Shown piece by piece: positions 1 to 9,440 of a stretch of 60,064 nucleotides of DNA. The position numbers and the translations under genes were made by a program. Source of the DNA: an uncultured Collinsella sp. (lineage in GTDB: Bacteria; Actinomycetota; Coriobacteriia; Coriobacteriales; Coriobacteriaceae); the NCBI GenBank assembly GCA_900756725.1, contig CAAELJ010000155.1, forward strand, positions 1-60,064. The letters are read 5' to 3'. Position 1 is the first letter of the stretch; the number at the start of each line of letters is the position of its first letter. The notes under the pieces were generated by a model. That model was not told where the DNA came from and searched no databases. It worked only from the letters and a program-made list of their open reading frames with translations.

Positions 1-44
1 CCCACCGGCCCCGCGCGTGAACGTGCGGCTAAGCCTCCGCGAAC

Positions 45-196
45 AAAACTATGCCGGATTACTACGATAAATCGCCTACCCCCAACCACACCGCATTTGG
101 CAAAACAAAAATCGCAGGTAGACGGCTCGCAGTTTAGCGAAAAAGTCGCGCGTGATCGGCGACCTCGTTTTTATCGTAGTAATCCGGCATAGTTTT
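45..196. repeat. 152-bp inverted-repeat element, copy 1
   Basis: The ends are a perfect 27-bp inverted repeat (45-71 and 170-196) that begins AAAACTATGCCGG. The interior holds no convincing gene. A second element of exactly the same length lies at 305-456 with related ends and a partly related interior (both contain a C-rich stretch followed by GCATTT). The two copies together fill most of the leftmost non-coding stretch. They look like a small non-autonomous repeat; transposition is an inference. Confidence 0.75.
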
Positions 197-304
197 GAAA
201 TGCCACCATATCCATGGCAGCTCCTGATCCCCTAGGGACGGAAGAAAACGGATCATTTTGGTCCCGCGAGGCTTGCGGAGGCACTCGTGCAGGGCCGCCC
301 GAAC

Positions 305-456
305 AAAACTATGCCGGTTCACTACGATGAATTCGACATCCCCGACCATGACTGCATTTTTCTAAATATTGCAAGCGCTCTACCTGCGGTTTTGCAAGTG
401 CGCAATTTGCCGTGGTCAAAGGTGGGCGATTCACCGTAGTAAACCGGCATAGTTTT
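305..456. repeat. 152-bp inverted-repeat element, copy 2
   Basis: Arms at about 305-333 and 428-456 are imperfect inverted repeats ending in the same AAAACTATGCCGG sequence as copy 1. Stem differences are few. Length is identical to copy 1. A single further ATGCCGG half-motif lies at about 491-497, next to the end of the response regulator gene. No reading frame in 1-517 is convincing. Confidence 0.7.
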
Positions 457-517
457 GAAATGGCATTAAAGCGGTAGCAGCCATTTTGCTATGCCGGGGT
501 GGTCGGCCGTTGGGTAA

Positions 518-1147
518 TTACCCTCGCAGGTAGGCAATGGCGATCTGTGTGCGGTTGCGTAGGCCCATTTTGGCAAGGATCGAGCTGATGTGGTTGCGCA
601 CGGTGCCTTCGCCCATGTAGGCGGTGGCGGCGATCTCCTTGTTGTCGAGGCCGCGGGCGATGAGCTCGGCAACTTCGAACTCGCGGTCGGTTAGGCTGGC
701 GAAGGCCGCGGGTCGGCGGAGTGTGCCCGCCTCAACGCCCGTTCCGTCAAAATTGATGTCCTCGATCGCCTTGCCCTCGAGTACGCGTTTGCCGTCCATG
801 ACTTGCGTCAATGCCGGAGGAATGGCGGCGACATCGGTCTTGATCAGGTAGCCGCGGGCACCCAGTTTGAGCGCCGACACAATGTACTCGTCATCCGAGA
901 ATGTCGTCAGAAACACCACGCGTGCCGAAGGGTCGCGCTCAAGGATCTCGCGTGCCGCCGAAAGTCCGTCACGCCCCGGCATCTGAATGTCGAGCAGTGC
1001 GATATCGGGCGCGTGTTCGGCATAGAGCGAAACCGCATCGTTGCCGTTGGCACCGGTGCCCACCACTTCGATCTGCGGCTGGGCGCCCAGGATAATCTTG
1101 AGCGAATCGACCACCAAGCGGTCGTCGTCGACAACGATGAGCCTCAT
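518..1147 (-). CDS. NarL/FixJ-family response regulator
   Basis: A 209-aa cytoplasmic response regulator. The receiver domain (about 1-120) has the acidic DDD cluster at 7-9, phosphoacceptor Asp53 in LLDIQMPG and Lys103. The C-terminal LuxR helix-turn-helix (about 145-209) has the typical LTDREFEVAELIARG start. Its start codon overlaps the stop of the upstream sensor kinase by 4 nt, so the two are translationally coupled and form a cognate pair. The pair is divergent from an ABC-2 exporter, which is a plausible target. The signal sensed is unknown. Confidence 0.93.
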   Translation of the reverse strand: MRLIVVDDDRLVVDSLKIILGAQPQIEVVGTGANGNDAVSLYAEHAPDIALLDIQMPGRDGLSAAREILERDPSARVVFLTTFSDDEYIVSALKLGARGYLIKTDVAAIPPALTQVMDGKRVLEGKAIEDINFDGTGVEAGTLRRPAAFASLTDREFEVAELIARGLDNKEIAATAYMGEGTVRNHISSILAKMGLRNRTQIAIAYLRG

Positions 1148-2289
1148 CGGCCCTCATCTCCTTGCTGTTTGGGAACGGTGGCAAACACGCGCCAGCCGCC
1201 GGCGCTGGCACGCGGGCCGGCGGTGAAGGTGCCGCCAAGCGCCTCGATGCGCTCGCGCATGGAGGCGAGCCCCATGCCCTCCGCGGCGCCGCGGCTGCTT
1301 GCTTGGACCCCGCCCGCACCATCGTCGGTAACGATGAGCTGGTAAAACGACGGATGCTCCATGCATCGTACGGTGACGGTCTGGGCGCAAGCGTGGCGCA
1401 TGGTATTGGAGAGCGCCTCGCGCAGGACCGCCGCAAAGCAGTTGGCGACGTTTGCGGGCGCATGTTCGGCCAAAACTTCAAGCTCAATCTGCGGGCCGCC
1501 GTCCGAGCGTGCGCCTTCAACAATGCGTTCGAGCTGCACGGAAAGATCGACGGCGTTGTCGTTGAGCGCGTGGACGCTGGTGCGCACAAGCTGGAGCGCC
1601 TCGTCAACGGTGTGCTTGACGTCGGCGAAATCGGCGGCGACGCCGGGTTCATCGGCGTGGACTATGCACAGGGCCTCGGTCTGCAGCGAGGTACGCGTGA
1701 GCTGGTGCCCGACGTTATCGTGGATCTCGCGCGCGATGCGGGCGCGTTCGGCGAGCGTCGCGAGCTCGACTTCGTAGTCCTGGCGATCGGCAAGATCGCG
1801 GTTGCGCGCTTCGAGCGCGAGGGCTCGTTCCTGCAGCTCGTCGCGGATGCGGCGCATGCGCTGCTGCTCGCGCTCCAACTGGGCGGTACGTAGCGATAAC
1901 AAGGTGGCGGCAACTGAAAGGATGGCGGTCAGTAGAAGCGTTCGGGCGGTGAGCGCGTCGGCGCGTAGGTCCGCGACGAGTGCGAAGACAAAGGCGACGC
2001 CAATGCCCAACGCGACCCAAACGTGTTCACGGCGCACGCGCCGCGCGATGTCATAGAGGGCGAGAGGCGCAAACGGCACAAACGGCGGCGCAAAGACGGC
2101 CGCGATGATGTAAGCGTAACTCGCGGCCTTGCTTACACGGCGTGTGCGTTCCCCCTGTGCGACCTCGGCCAGCGAGGTGGCGATAACGCCAAGACAAAAC
2201 GCCGCGACCAGGCGGGCGTCCACAGCAAGGCCCGTGGCGGCCGCAATGCAGCACGCCAGCACGATCGATTTGTCGAAAAGCCTGTTCAT
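1144..2289 (-). CDS. Sensor histidine kinase, HisKA_3 type
   Basis: A 381-aa membrane sensor. About four or five hydrophobic segments lie within the first 135 residues, followed by a coiled coil (about 135-180). The dimerisation and phosphoacceptor motif is REIHDNVGHQLT with His190, then a HATPase_c domain with LREALSNTMRHA and DDGAGG. I start at MNRLFDKS (2289) because the reading frame upstream of it is Cys/Pro/Arg-rich, unlike a membrane protein. No clear ribosome site precedes this ATG, and TACAAT sits just 6 nt upstream of it, so a leaderless transcript is possible. It pairs with the response regulator that follows. Confidence 0.9.
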   Translation of the reverse strand: MNRLFDKSIVLACCIAAATGLAVDARLVAAFCLGVIATSLAEVAQGERTRRVSKAASYAYIIAAVFAPPFVPFAPLALYDIARRVRREHVWVALGIGVAFVFALVADLRADALTARTLLLTAILSVAATLLSLRTAQLEREQQRMRRIRDELQERALALEARNRDLADRQDYEVELATLAERARIAREIHDNVGHQLTRTSLQTEALCIVHADEPGVAADFADVKHTVDEALQLVRTSVHALNDNAVDLSVQLERIVEGARSDGGPQIELEVLAEHAPANVANCFAAVLREALSNTMRHACAQTVTVRCMEHPSFYQLIVTDDGAGGVQASSRGAAEGMGLASMRERIEALGGTFTAGPRASAGGWRVFATVPKQQGDEGR

Positions 2290-2485
2290 ACGGGTATTGT
2301 ACGCGAAGCCGCGCGTAGTGGAGGGGCCGCCTGCGCAACCGTGACATTCCTCCCGCGCGACAAATCGGGGGCGTCGGTGGCCACACGGCCAAGCCCCGCA
2401 CTCGTGACAAAGCTCACTGGTGCGCGCCGGCGGCTCCTGCGATGATGCAATCGTACCGGGCCGCAATCAACAGAAGGGCCGCCTC

Positions 2486-3424
2486 ATGACAGACATCGTC
2501 CACGTCGAAAATCTCGTCAAGCGCTACGACGACCTTATTGCGCTCGACCACTTTAACCTGAGCATCGCCCCCGGCGAGATCTTTGGCCTGCTGGGCCCCA
2601 ACGGCTCGGGCAAGACCACATCCATCAACTGCATTCTGCAGCTGCTCGCCTACGACAAAGGTACCATCGAGCTGTTCGGCGAGCCCATGACGCCCGCCCG
2701 CTACGACCTCAAGCGCCGCATCGGCGTGGTGCCGCAGCAGGTGGCGGTGTTCGACGAGCTCACGGTGCGCGAGAACATCGACTATTTCTGCAGCCTCTAC
2801 GTTAACGATCGCAAGCGTCGCCGTGCGCTGGTGGACGAGGCGATTGACTTTGTCGGGCTGGGTGACTTTACCAAGTTCCGCCCCGGCAAGCTCTCGGGCG
2901 GCCTGGCGCGTCGCCTCAACATCGCCTGCGGTATCGCGCACAAGCCCGAGCTCATCTTTTTTGACGAGCCCACGGTGGCGGTCGACCCGCAGAGCCGCAA
3001 CGCCATCCTGGAGGGCATCTGCCGCCTGCGCGACGAGGGCGCCACGGTGGTGTATACCAGCCATTACATGGAGGAAGTCGAGCAGATTTGCAGCCGCATC
3101 ATGATCATGGACGGCGGCCGCGTGCTGGCGCAGGGCACCAACGACGAGCTCAAGCGCATGATTCAGATGGGCGAGCGCGTGACCGTCGAGGTCGGCGCCG
3201 TCGAGGCCGCCACGGTCGAGCGGCTGCGCGCCCTCGAGCACGTGCTTTCGGTCGAGCTGTCCGGCGGTGAGCTCGTCTGCACCTGCGAGGCGAGCCCGCA
3301 CAATCTGGTCGACATCCTCGACACGCTGCGCGCCGCCGACGTGGCGCTCGGCCGCGTGTGGAGCGAGCCGCCGACCCTCAACGACGTGTTCCTCGAGATC
3401 ACCGGCCGCGAGCTGCGCGACTAG
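2486..3424 (+). CDS. ABC-2 exporter ATP-binding protein
   Basis: A 312-aa ATPase of the DrrA/CcmA type that energises export by the two downstream permeases. It has Walker A GPNGSGKTTS, Q-loop GVVPQQVAVFDELTV, signature LSGGLARRLNIACG, Walker B LIFFDEPTVAVDP and a switch His in TSHYMEE. The C-terminal 80 residues are the usual DrrA-type extension. ATG 2486 is chosen because homologues begin just before the first beta strand. It is the first gene of a tight operon with the permeases at 3434 and 4608, and is divergent from the two-component system. Confidence 0.92.
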   Translation: MTDIVHVENLVKRYDDLIALDHFNLSIAPGEIFGLLGPNGSGKTTSINCILQLLAYDKGTIELFGEPMTPARYDLKRRIGVVPQQVAVFDELTVRENIDYFCSLYVNDRKRRRALVDEAIDFVGLGDFTKFRPGKLSGGLARRLNIACGIAHKPELIFFDEPTVAVDPQSRNAILEGICRLRDEGATVVYTSHYMEEVEQICSRIMIMDGGRVLAQGTNDELKRMIQMGERVTVEVGAVEAATVERLRALEHVLSVELSGGELVCTCEASPHNLVDILDTLRAADVALGRVWSEPPTLNDVFLEITGRELRD

Positions 3425-3433
3425 GGGGCGGTC

Positions 3434-4621
3434 ATGTTCAACACCATCATCACCACGGTCAAGACACTGCTGCGCCGGCCGAGCACGTGGGTTTGGGGTG
3501 CGGTCTTTCCCATCGCGCTTTCAACGATGTTTATGTTTATGTTCGCGAACCTGAGCTCTGACGGCACGGTCGACCCGGTGCCGGTTGCTGTCGTGGCGGA
3601 TGAGGCTTGGGACGCCTCGACCTTTAAGGACGTGGCGACGTCGCTTGCCCAGGAAGGCGACGACCGGCTGCTCGAGATTCACGAGTGCGACGACGCAGCC
3701 GATGCGAACCGTGCGCTTAAGGCCGGCGAGGTCGCGGGCATCTATACGGTTGACGCCGAAGGCGCACCCAAGCTCACGCTGCTATCGAGCTACGACAGCT
3801 CGCGTGCCTCATCAGTGCTCACCGATCGCAGCATTCTGGAGACGGTGGCAAGCTCGTATACACAAAATGCCGAGCTCATGTCCCAGATTGCCCAGGACAA
3901 CCCGGCGGCGCTCGCCGACCCGGAGGCGGTTGCGCGCGCTCTATCGCTCGAGGGCGGTACCCGCCGCGTAAGCCTGACACGCACCACGCCCGATGGCACG
4001 GTCATCTACTATTACGCGCTTTTTGGCCTGGTCGCGATGATGTCTGCGGAGTTTGCCGCCTTGAGCGTCGTCGACCTGCAGCCCAATCTGTCGGGCCTTG
4101 GCGCACGTCGCTGTGTGGGCGGTCTTTCCAAGACGGCATCGCTGACCGGCATCTTTGTCGGCTCGTGGCTGGTCTCCTTTGCCTCGATGACGATCGCGAT
4201 CGGCTACGTGCGCCTGGTCGTGGGCGTCGACTTTGGCGGGCGCGAGGGGCTGTGTCTGGTGGGTGGCGCCGCTTCCGCGCTTGCCGCCACGGGCTTGGGC
4301 CTTTTTGTGGGCACGCTTCCCGTTAAGGGCGGCAAGGCGTCCAAGTCCGGCATCCTCACGGGCTTTGCTACCACGTGCGCCCTGTTCGCCGGCCTCTACG
4401 GCGAGCCGGCGATGGCGCTTGCCGACGACGTCGCCCGCGCCTGCCCGGCCGAGTGCTGGCTCAACCCCGTCAAGCTCATCTGCGACATGTTCAACCGCCT
4501 GTATTTCTTTGAGGACCTGGGCCCCTTTGTCGTTCGCGCCGGCGCGCTGGTCCTTATGGCGCTGCTGTTCGTTGCCGCCGCCACGCTGACCTTTGGAAGG
4601 AGCCGCTATGAGCACCTTTAA
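3434..4621 (+). CDS. ABC-2 type permease
   Basis: A 395-aa membrane protein starting 9 nt after the ATPase stop. It has one N-terminal TM segment (about 20-40), a large extracytoplasmic loop (about 45-185), then five or so TM helices from about 190 to 390, the layout of ABC2_membrane family permeases. It probably pairs with the next permease (overlapping by 14 nt) as a heterodimer. The substrate is unknown; peptides, lipids or antimicrobials are all possible. Confidence 0.85.
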   Translation: MFNTIITTVKTLLRRPSTWVWGAVFPIALSTMFMFMFANLSSDGTVDPVPVAVVADEAWDASTFKDVATSLAQEGDDRLLEIHECDDAADANRALKAGEVAGIYTVDAEGAPKLTLLSSYDSSRASSVLTDRSILETVASSYTQNAELMSQIAQDNPAALADPEAVARALSLEGGTRRVSLTRTTPDGTVIYYYALFGLVAMMSAEFAALSVVDLQPNLSGLGARRCVGGLSKTASLTGIFVGSWLVSFASMTIAIGYVRLVVGVDFGGREGLCLVGGAASALAATGLGLFVGTLPVKGGKASKSGILTGFATTCALFAGLYGEPAMALADDVARACPAECWLNPVKLICDMFNRLYFFEDLGPFVVRAGALVLMALLFVAAATLTFGRSRYEHL

Positions 4622-5813
4622 GACTGCGCTTCGCATGGCGCTGGCGCACCCGTTCTACCTGCTCATCTATACGGTGTTCATCTCGCTCATGGGCGTATTC
4701 ATCGCGGCATCGGTGAGCTGGAACTCGTCGCAGCTCACCGAGTACGAGCCCTACGATGCCAACGTGATCGTGGTCGACCGCGACGACAGCGACCTTTCGC
4801 ATGCGCTCACCAAGCACCTGGGGTCGCGCTTTGAGTTGGTCACGGGCGTCGGCGACGATACCTACGATCTTGCGGACGCGCTCTCCAAGAGCAACAGCGC
4901 CAAGGGTAGCGCCGACTGCGTGTTCTTTATCCCGGAGGGGTTTGAGAACGACCTGGTCGCGGCCGCCCGCGCGGGGGAGGCCCTGCCCAAGCTCGATGTG
5001 ACCTACGGTGCCGGCACCATGGCGGCGGCGCTTTCGTCTGCTGAGGCCTCGCGCTGGATTTCGCTCGCGGGCGCTGCAGCGGCCCTAGAGCCCGCCGCCT
5101 CTAATGGTAGCGTCGCCAAGGCCGCCGAGCATGCCGCCGCCAAGCGCGCCGAGGTCCAGATTGAGCAGGTCAAGGTTGGTTCGACTGCCGCCGCCATGCT
5201 CAAGTCGTATTTCAACTTTGGCGCGTACGCGATTATCTCGTCGGTCATCGTATCGGTGGGGCTGGTGTTCTCGGGCATGAACGAGCCCGAGCGCGTGCGT
5301 CGTATGGATGCCGGCCCAATCTCCGAGCGCCGGCGTTCGCTCGCCGTGTTTGCGGCCGCCACTGTGATCACCGTCTGCATCTGGTTTGTGTCGAGCATGA
5401 TGGGCGTCGTGGGCTTTGCCGGCGCGGTTGCCGAGGTCGGCGTGGGTCGTGTGTGCCTGGCGCTGGCGGCGACGTTTGCCCTGGCGTGCACGCCTCTGGC
5501 CGTTGGCTTTGCCCTTTCGAGCCTGGGTGCGCGTGAGGAGCTGCTCAACGGTGTGGGCAACCTGCTCGGCATGCTCATGACGTTTTTGGGCGGCGCCTGG
5601 ATGCCGCTGTCGCTGATGGGCCCAGCCGTGCAGACCGCGGCGCATTTTGTGCCGACGTATTGGGTGAACGACGCGATTGGCAAGGCGCTCGCGTCGGACC
5701 TGACGTCTGCCATGTTGGGCGACATCGCCTGCGACCTGGGCGTCACCGTGCTCTTTGCCGTGGTCATCGCCGCCGTAGGCCTAGCCCTCTCGCGCACCAA
5801 ATCCCGTGCTTAG
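4608..5813 (+). CDS. ABC-2 type permease, second subunit
   Basis: A 401-aa paralogue of the preceding permease with the same plan: TM1 at about 15-38, an extracytoplasmic domain to about 195, and five or six C-terminal TM helices. ATG 4608 is preceded by GGAAGGAG, which decides the start and lies inside the upstream gene, so the two are coupled. The gene ends just before a GTCCCC-loop hairpin (5818-5848) that may end the transcript. Confidence 0.85.
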   Translation: MSTFKTALRMALAHPFYLLIYTVFISLMGVFIAASVSWNSSQLTEYEPYDANVIVVDRDDSDLSHALTKHLGSRFELVTGVGDDTYDLADALSKSNSAKGSADCVFFIPEGFENDLVAAARAGEALPKLDVTYGAGTMAAALSSAEASRWISLAGAAAALEPAASNGSVAKAAEHAAAKRAEVQIEQVKVGSTAAAMLKSYFNFGAYAIISSVIVSVGLVFSGMNEPERVRRMDAGPISERRRSLAVFAAATVITVCIWFVSSMMGVVGFAGAVAEVGVGRVCLALAATFALACTPLAVGFALSSLGAREELLNGVGNLLGMLMTFLGGAWMPLSLMGPAVQTAAHFVPTYWVNDAIGKALASDLTSAMLGDIACDLGVTVLFAVVIAAVGLALSRTKSRA

Positions 5814-5817
5814 CCAC

Positions 5818-5848
5818 CTGGTCATTTAAGAACGTCCCCAATGACCAG
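5818..5848. repeat. GTCCCC-loop hairpin (family A)
   Basis: Stem CTGGTCATT pairs with AATGACCAG around a loop with the family core TTAAGAACGTCCCC. It lies directly after the exporter operon and may serve as its 3' end. Other copies are at 9329, 17834, 39359, 39500, 48214, 48247 and 54935. Confidence 0.75.
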
Positions 5849-5941
5849 TCTGAAATAAATCCCAAGCCTCGCTCCAAAATAGTTCGCTAAGGTTTACTAT
5901 TACGCTCATAAAGTAGTATGAGGCTAACAGTGGGGGATACC

Positions 5942-6655
<714 letters not shown>

Positions 6656-6663
6656 GCGGCGCC

Positions 6664-9330
6664 ATGACACCTCTCGCAAAACGTCTCCCGCGCGAGCTGC
6701 GCCGCAATATCGGCAAGTACCTGGGAATCTTTTTGCTTATGTTCGGAAGCATCGCTCTCACCTCGGGCTTTTTGCTCGCGGCGCATTCCATCGGTTGCCT
6801 TATCGACGACATGCGCAATGCGTACACGATTGAGGACGGCCGCGTGACCACCTCCTTCGAGGCTACCAAAGACCAGCTCAAGGCTGCCGAGGATGCCGCC
6901 AGTGACGTCGGCGGCGTCGCGCTCTACAAGAATTTCTCCATCGACGCCATCATCAAAAAGACCGCCGGCGACGACGGCACCAAGCGCACGCTGCGCACCT
7001 ATGCGCACCGCACCAAGGTCGATATCGCGTCCTACTGTGAGGGCAAGGAGCCCAAGACGGACGATGAGGTGGCAATCGACCGTGTCTTCGCCACCAACAA
7101 CGATCTCGCCGTGGGCGATAAGGTCGAGCTCGAGGGTCGCACCTACACCATCTGCGGCATCATGACCCAGCCCGATAGCCAGGCGCTGCTCCTCAACAAC
7201 TCCGACTTTACGATCAACACCGTCACCTATGGTGTTGCCGAGGTTGCCGACGCCGGTTTTGCCGCGCTCGAGGACGCCGGCGGCGCACCCGCCTACACCT
7301 ACTCCTTCACCTTTGCCGATCGCGACCTCCCCACCGCGGACCGTACCGATGCCGAGCAGGATATGGTAGAGGCGCTTACCGATGCCGATGCACGCGTGGA
7401 TGACCTCATCGACGCCGATTCGAATCAGGGCATTGGCTATGCGCGCGACGACGTGGACGGCGACTCCATGATGTGGATGACGCTGCTCGACATCATCATC
7501 GTGATCATGGCGTTCGTCTTTGTGGTCCTTACCGACGCCACCATCGAGGAGGAGAGCGCCATCATCGGCACGTTGCTCGCCAGCGGCTATCGTCGACGCG
7601 AGATCGTGCTGCACTACCTTGCGCTTCCCGCCATCGTGGGCGTGGTCGCGGCGCTTTTGGGCACTGCGCTCGGCGTTGTGTTCTTTACCGAGCCCATGCG
7701 CAGCCTCTATTACGGTTCGTACAGCCTGCCGCCCTTCCAGGTGTACTGGAGCTGGGAGATCTTTGTGAAGTGCGCCGTGGTTCCCGCCGCCGCGCTCATC
7801 CTCATCATGCTGGTGGGTCTGCTTCGCAAAATGGGTAAGACGCCGCTGCAGTTTCTTCGCCACGAGGCGAGCGGCAAGTCTGGCACCAAGCGCGGCCTGC
7901 AGCTGTCGGAGCGCATGGGCTTTGTTTCCCGCTTCCGCCTGCGTATCTTCCTGCGCAACCTGGGCAACTTCGCCACGCTCTTCGTGGGCATCGCGTTTGC
8001 GTCGCTGCTACTGCTCTTTGGCCTGGCGATTTTGCCCACGATGACGCACTATGCGGACAACCTCGAGACAAGCCTGGTCGCCGAGCACCAGTACACGCTC
8101 AAGGCGCCACTGGAGCTCGAGGGCACTGCCGAGGAGCGCGAGCAGTGGTCGGCACTCGAGCGCCTGCAGTCGGTTGACGGCGTGCTGCTTTCCGCCGCCC
8201 AGGATGCCGATGACGAGCTTGACGACGCGGCCGATGCGGCGCAGGCGGCAGCCGATGCCGCGGCCGCATCTCCGTCTGCCGAGAGCCTGACCGCAGCGCA
8301 GGATGCGCTTGCCAAGGTCCAGGACAAGAAGGATGCGCTCTGCGCGCGCCTTGGTGATCTTGCCGATGCCCTCGGCTGCGACCGCGATGAGGCTATCGAC
8401 CTGATCGACAAGGCCCCTAAGATCGACACTGACAACGATGATATCCACCCGGTCAATACGACCGACAACGGCGCGGGTGCAATCGCACAGGCCGAGAAAT
8501 ACGCCGTTTACCAGCTGCAATACGACCGCGGCGATGGAAATGGCGAGGAGACGATTTCCGTCTACGGCATTTCATCCGATTCGCGCTACTGGAAAGATCT
8601 CAACGTCGGCGACGGCCGCGTCGTCTTTGGCGGCGGTCTGCTCGATAAGTTTGGCTGGAGCGAGGGTCAGAAGGTCACGCTCAGCGACAAGTACGAGGGC
8701 GAGCATTATTCCCTCGAGTACGCGGGCAAGGATTGTACCTGGGGCTCCAAGTCGGACATGAATATCTATATGAGCATCGACGACTTTAACGAGCTGTTCG
8801 GCAACGATGCCGCCTACTTTAACGGCTATGTGAGCGACGAGAAGCTCGACCTCGATGCTCGTTACTTTGCCGGCGACACCACGCCCGACGATATGCGCGC
8901 CGTGGGCGACCAGTTCATCGGCATGATGAGCAAAATGATCGGCATGATGGTCGGGCTTGCGGTGTTCATCTTCCTGCTGTTTATGTACCTGCTGACCAAG
9001 GCGGTGATCGACCACAGCGCCCGTTCGATCAGCTACATGAAAGTCTTTGGCTATCGCGATAGCGAGATCTCGCATCTGTACATCCGCTCGATCACGCTGT
9101 GCGTGGCGGCGTCGCTCGTGCTGAGCCTGCCCGTGATCATTGGCTCGCTCACGGCCATCTTCCGCTCGATGCTGCTCGCCTACAGCGGCAATATCGAGAT
9201 CTACGTGCCCACTTGGTCCATGACGGCGTGCGTGGGCATTGGCTTTGCGACCTACCTGGTCGTGGCGCTGCTACACACGCGTTCTATCAAGCGCGTCAGC
9301 CTGGCCGAGGCCCTTAAAGTCCAAGAGTAG
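6664..9330 (+). CDS. Large FtsX-family ABC permease
   Basis: An 888-aa permease with a TM helix at about 20-42, a first extracytoplasmic domain, a three-helix FtsX block at about 265-400, another TM helix at about 435-460, a second large extracytoplasmic domain, and a final FtsX block at about 760-885. The second external domain carries an Ala/Asp-rich stretch (roughly 515-585) predicted to form a coiled coil. The duplicated arrangement matches long permeases of Gram-positive bacteria that work with a MacB-like ATPase, encoded immediately upstream. Its stop codon lies inside a GTCCCC-loop hairpin. Confidence 0.9.
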   Translation: MTPLAKRLPRELRRNIGKYLGIFLLMFGSIALTSGFLLAAHSIGCLIDDMRNAYTIEDGRVTTSFEATKDQLKAAEDAASDVGGVALYKNFSIDAIIKKTAGDDGTKRTLRTYAHRTKVDIASYCEGKEPKTDDEVAIDRVFATNNDLAVGDKVELEGRTYTICGIMTQPDSQALLLNNSDFTINTVTYGVAEVADAGFAALEDAGGAPAYTYSFTFADRDLPTADRTDAEQDMVEALTDADARVDDLIDADSNQGIGYARDDVDGDSMMWMTLLDIIIVIMAFVFVVLTDATIEEESAIIGTLLASGYRRREIVLHYLALPAIVGVVAALLGTALGVVFFTEPMRSLYYGSYSLPPFQVYWSWEIFVKCAVVPAAALILIMLVGLLRKMGKTPLQFLRHEASGKSGTKRGLQLSERMGFVSRFRLRIFLRNLGNFATLFVGIAFASLLLLFGLAILPTMTHYADNLETSLVAEHQYTLKAPLELEGTAEEREQWSALERLQSVDGVLLSAAQDADDELDDAADAAQAAADAAAASPSAESLTAAQDALAKVQDKKDALCARLGDLADALGCDRDEAIDLIDKAPKIDTDNDDIHPVNTTDNGAGAIAQAEKYAVYQLQYDRGDGNGEETISVYGISSDSRYWKDLNVGDGRVVFGGGLLDKFGWSEGQKVTLSDKYEGEHYSLEYAGKDCTWGSKSDMNIYMSIDDFNELFGNDAAYFNGYVSDEKLDLDARYFAGDTTPDDMRAVGDQFIGMMSKMIGMMVGLAVFIFLLFMYLLTKAVIDHSARSISYMKVFGYRDSEISHLYIRSITLCVAASLVLSLPVIIGSLTAIFRSMLLAYSGNIEIYVPTWSMTACVGIGFATYLVVALLHTRSIKRVSLAEALKVQE

Positions 9331-9355
9331 TCGTTTAAGAACGTCCCCAACGACT
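9329..9355. repeat. GTCCCC-loop hairpin (family A)
   Basis: AGTCGTT pairs with AACGACT around TAAGAACGTCCCC. The permease stop codon TAG (9328-9330) runs into the left arm. Compared with the copy at 5818 the stem bases differ on both sides, keeping pairing. Confidence 0.75.
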
Positions 9356-9440
9356 CGGTTTCGCGCTTGACTTTGACCCTACTTCAGCGGGTACCATCCT
9401 CTTATGTCTGTAACGCCATATAGACCGAGGGGATAGATCT

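Noticed and set aside
134..349. A 71-codon frame across the left repeats
   Set aside because: It runs through inverted-repeat sequence, has no ribosome site and no similarity I recognise.
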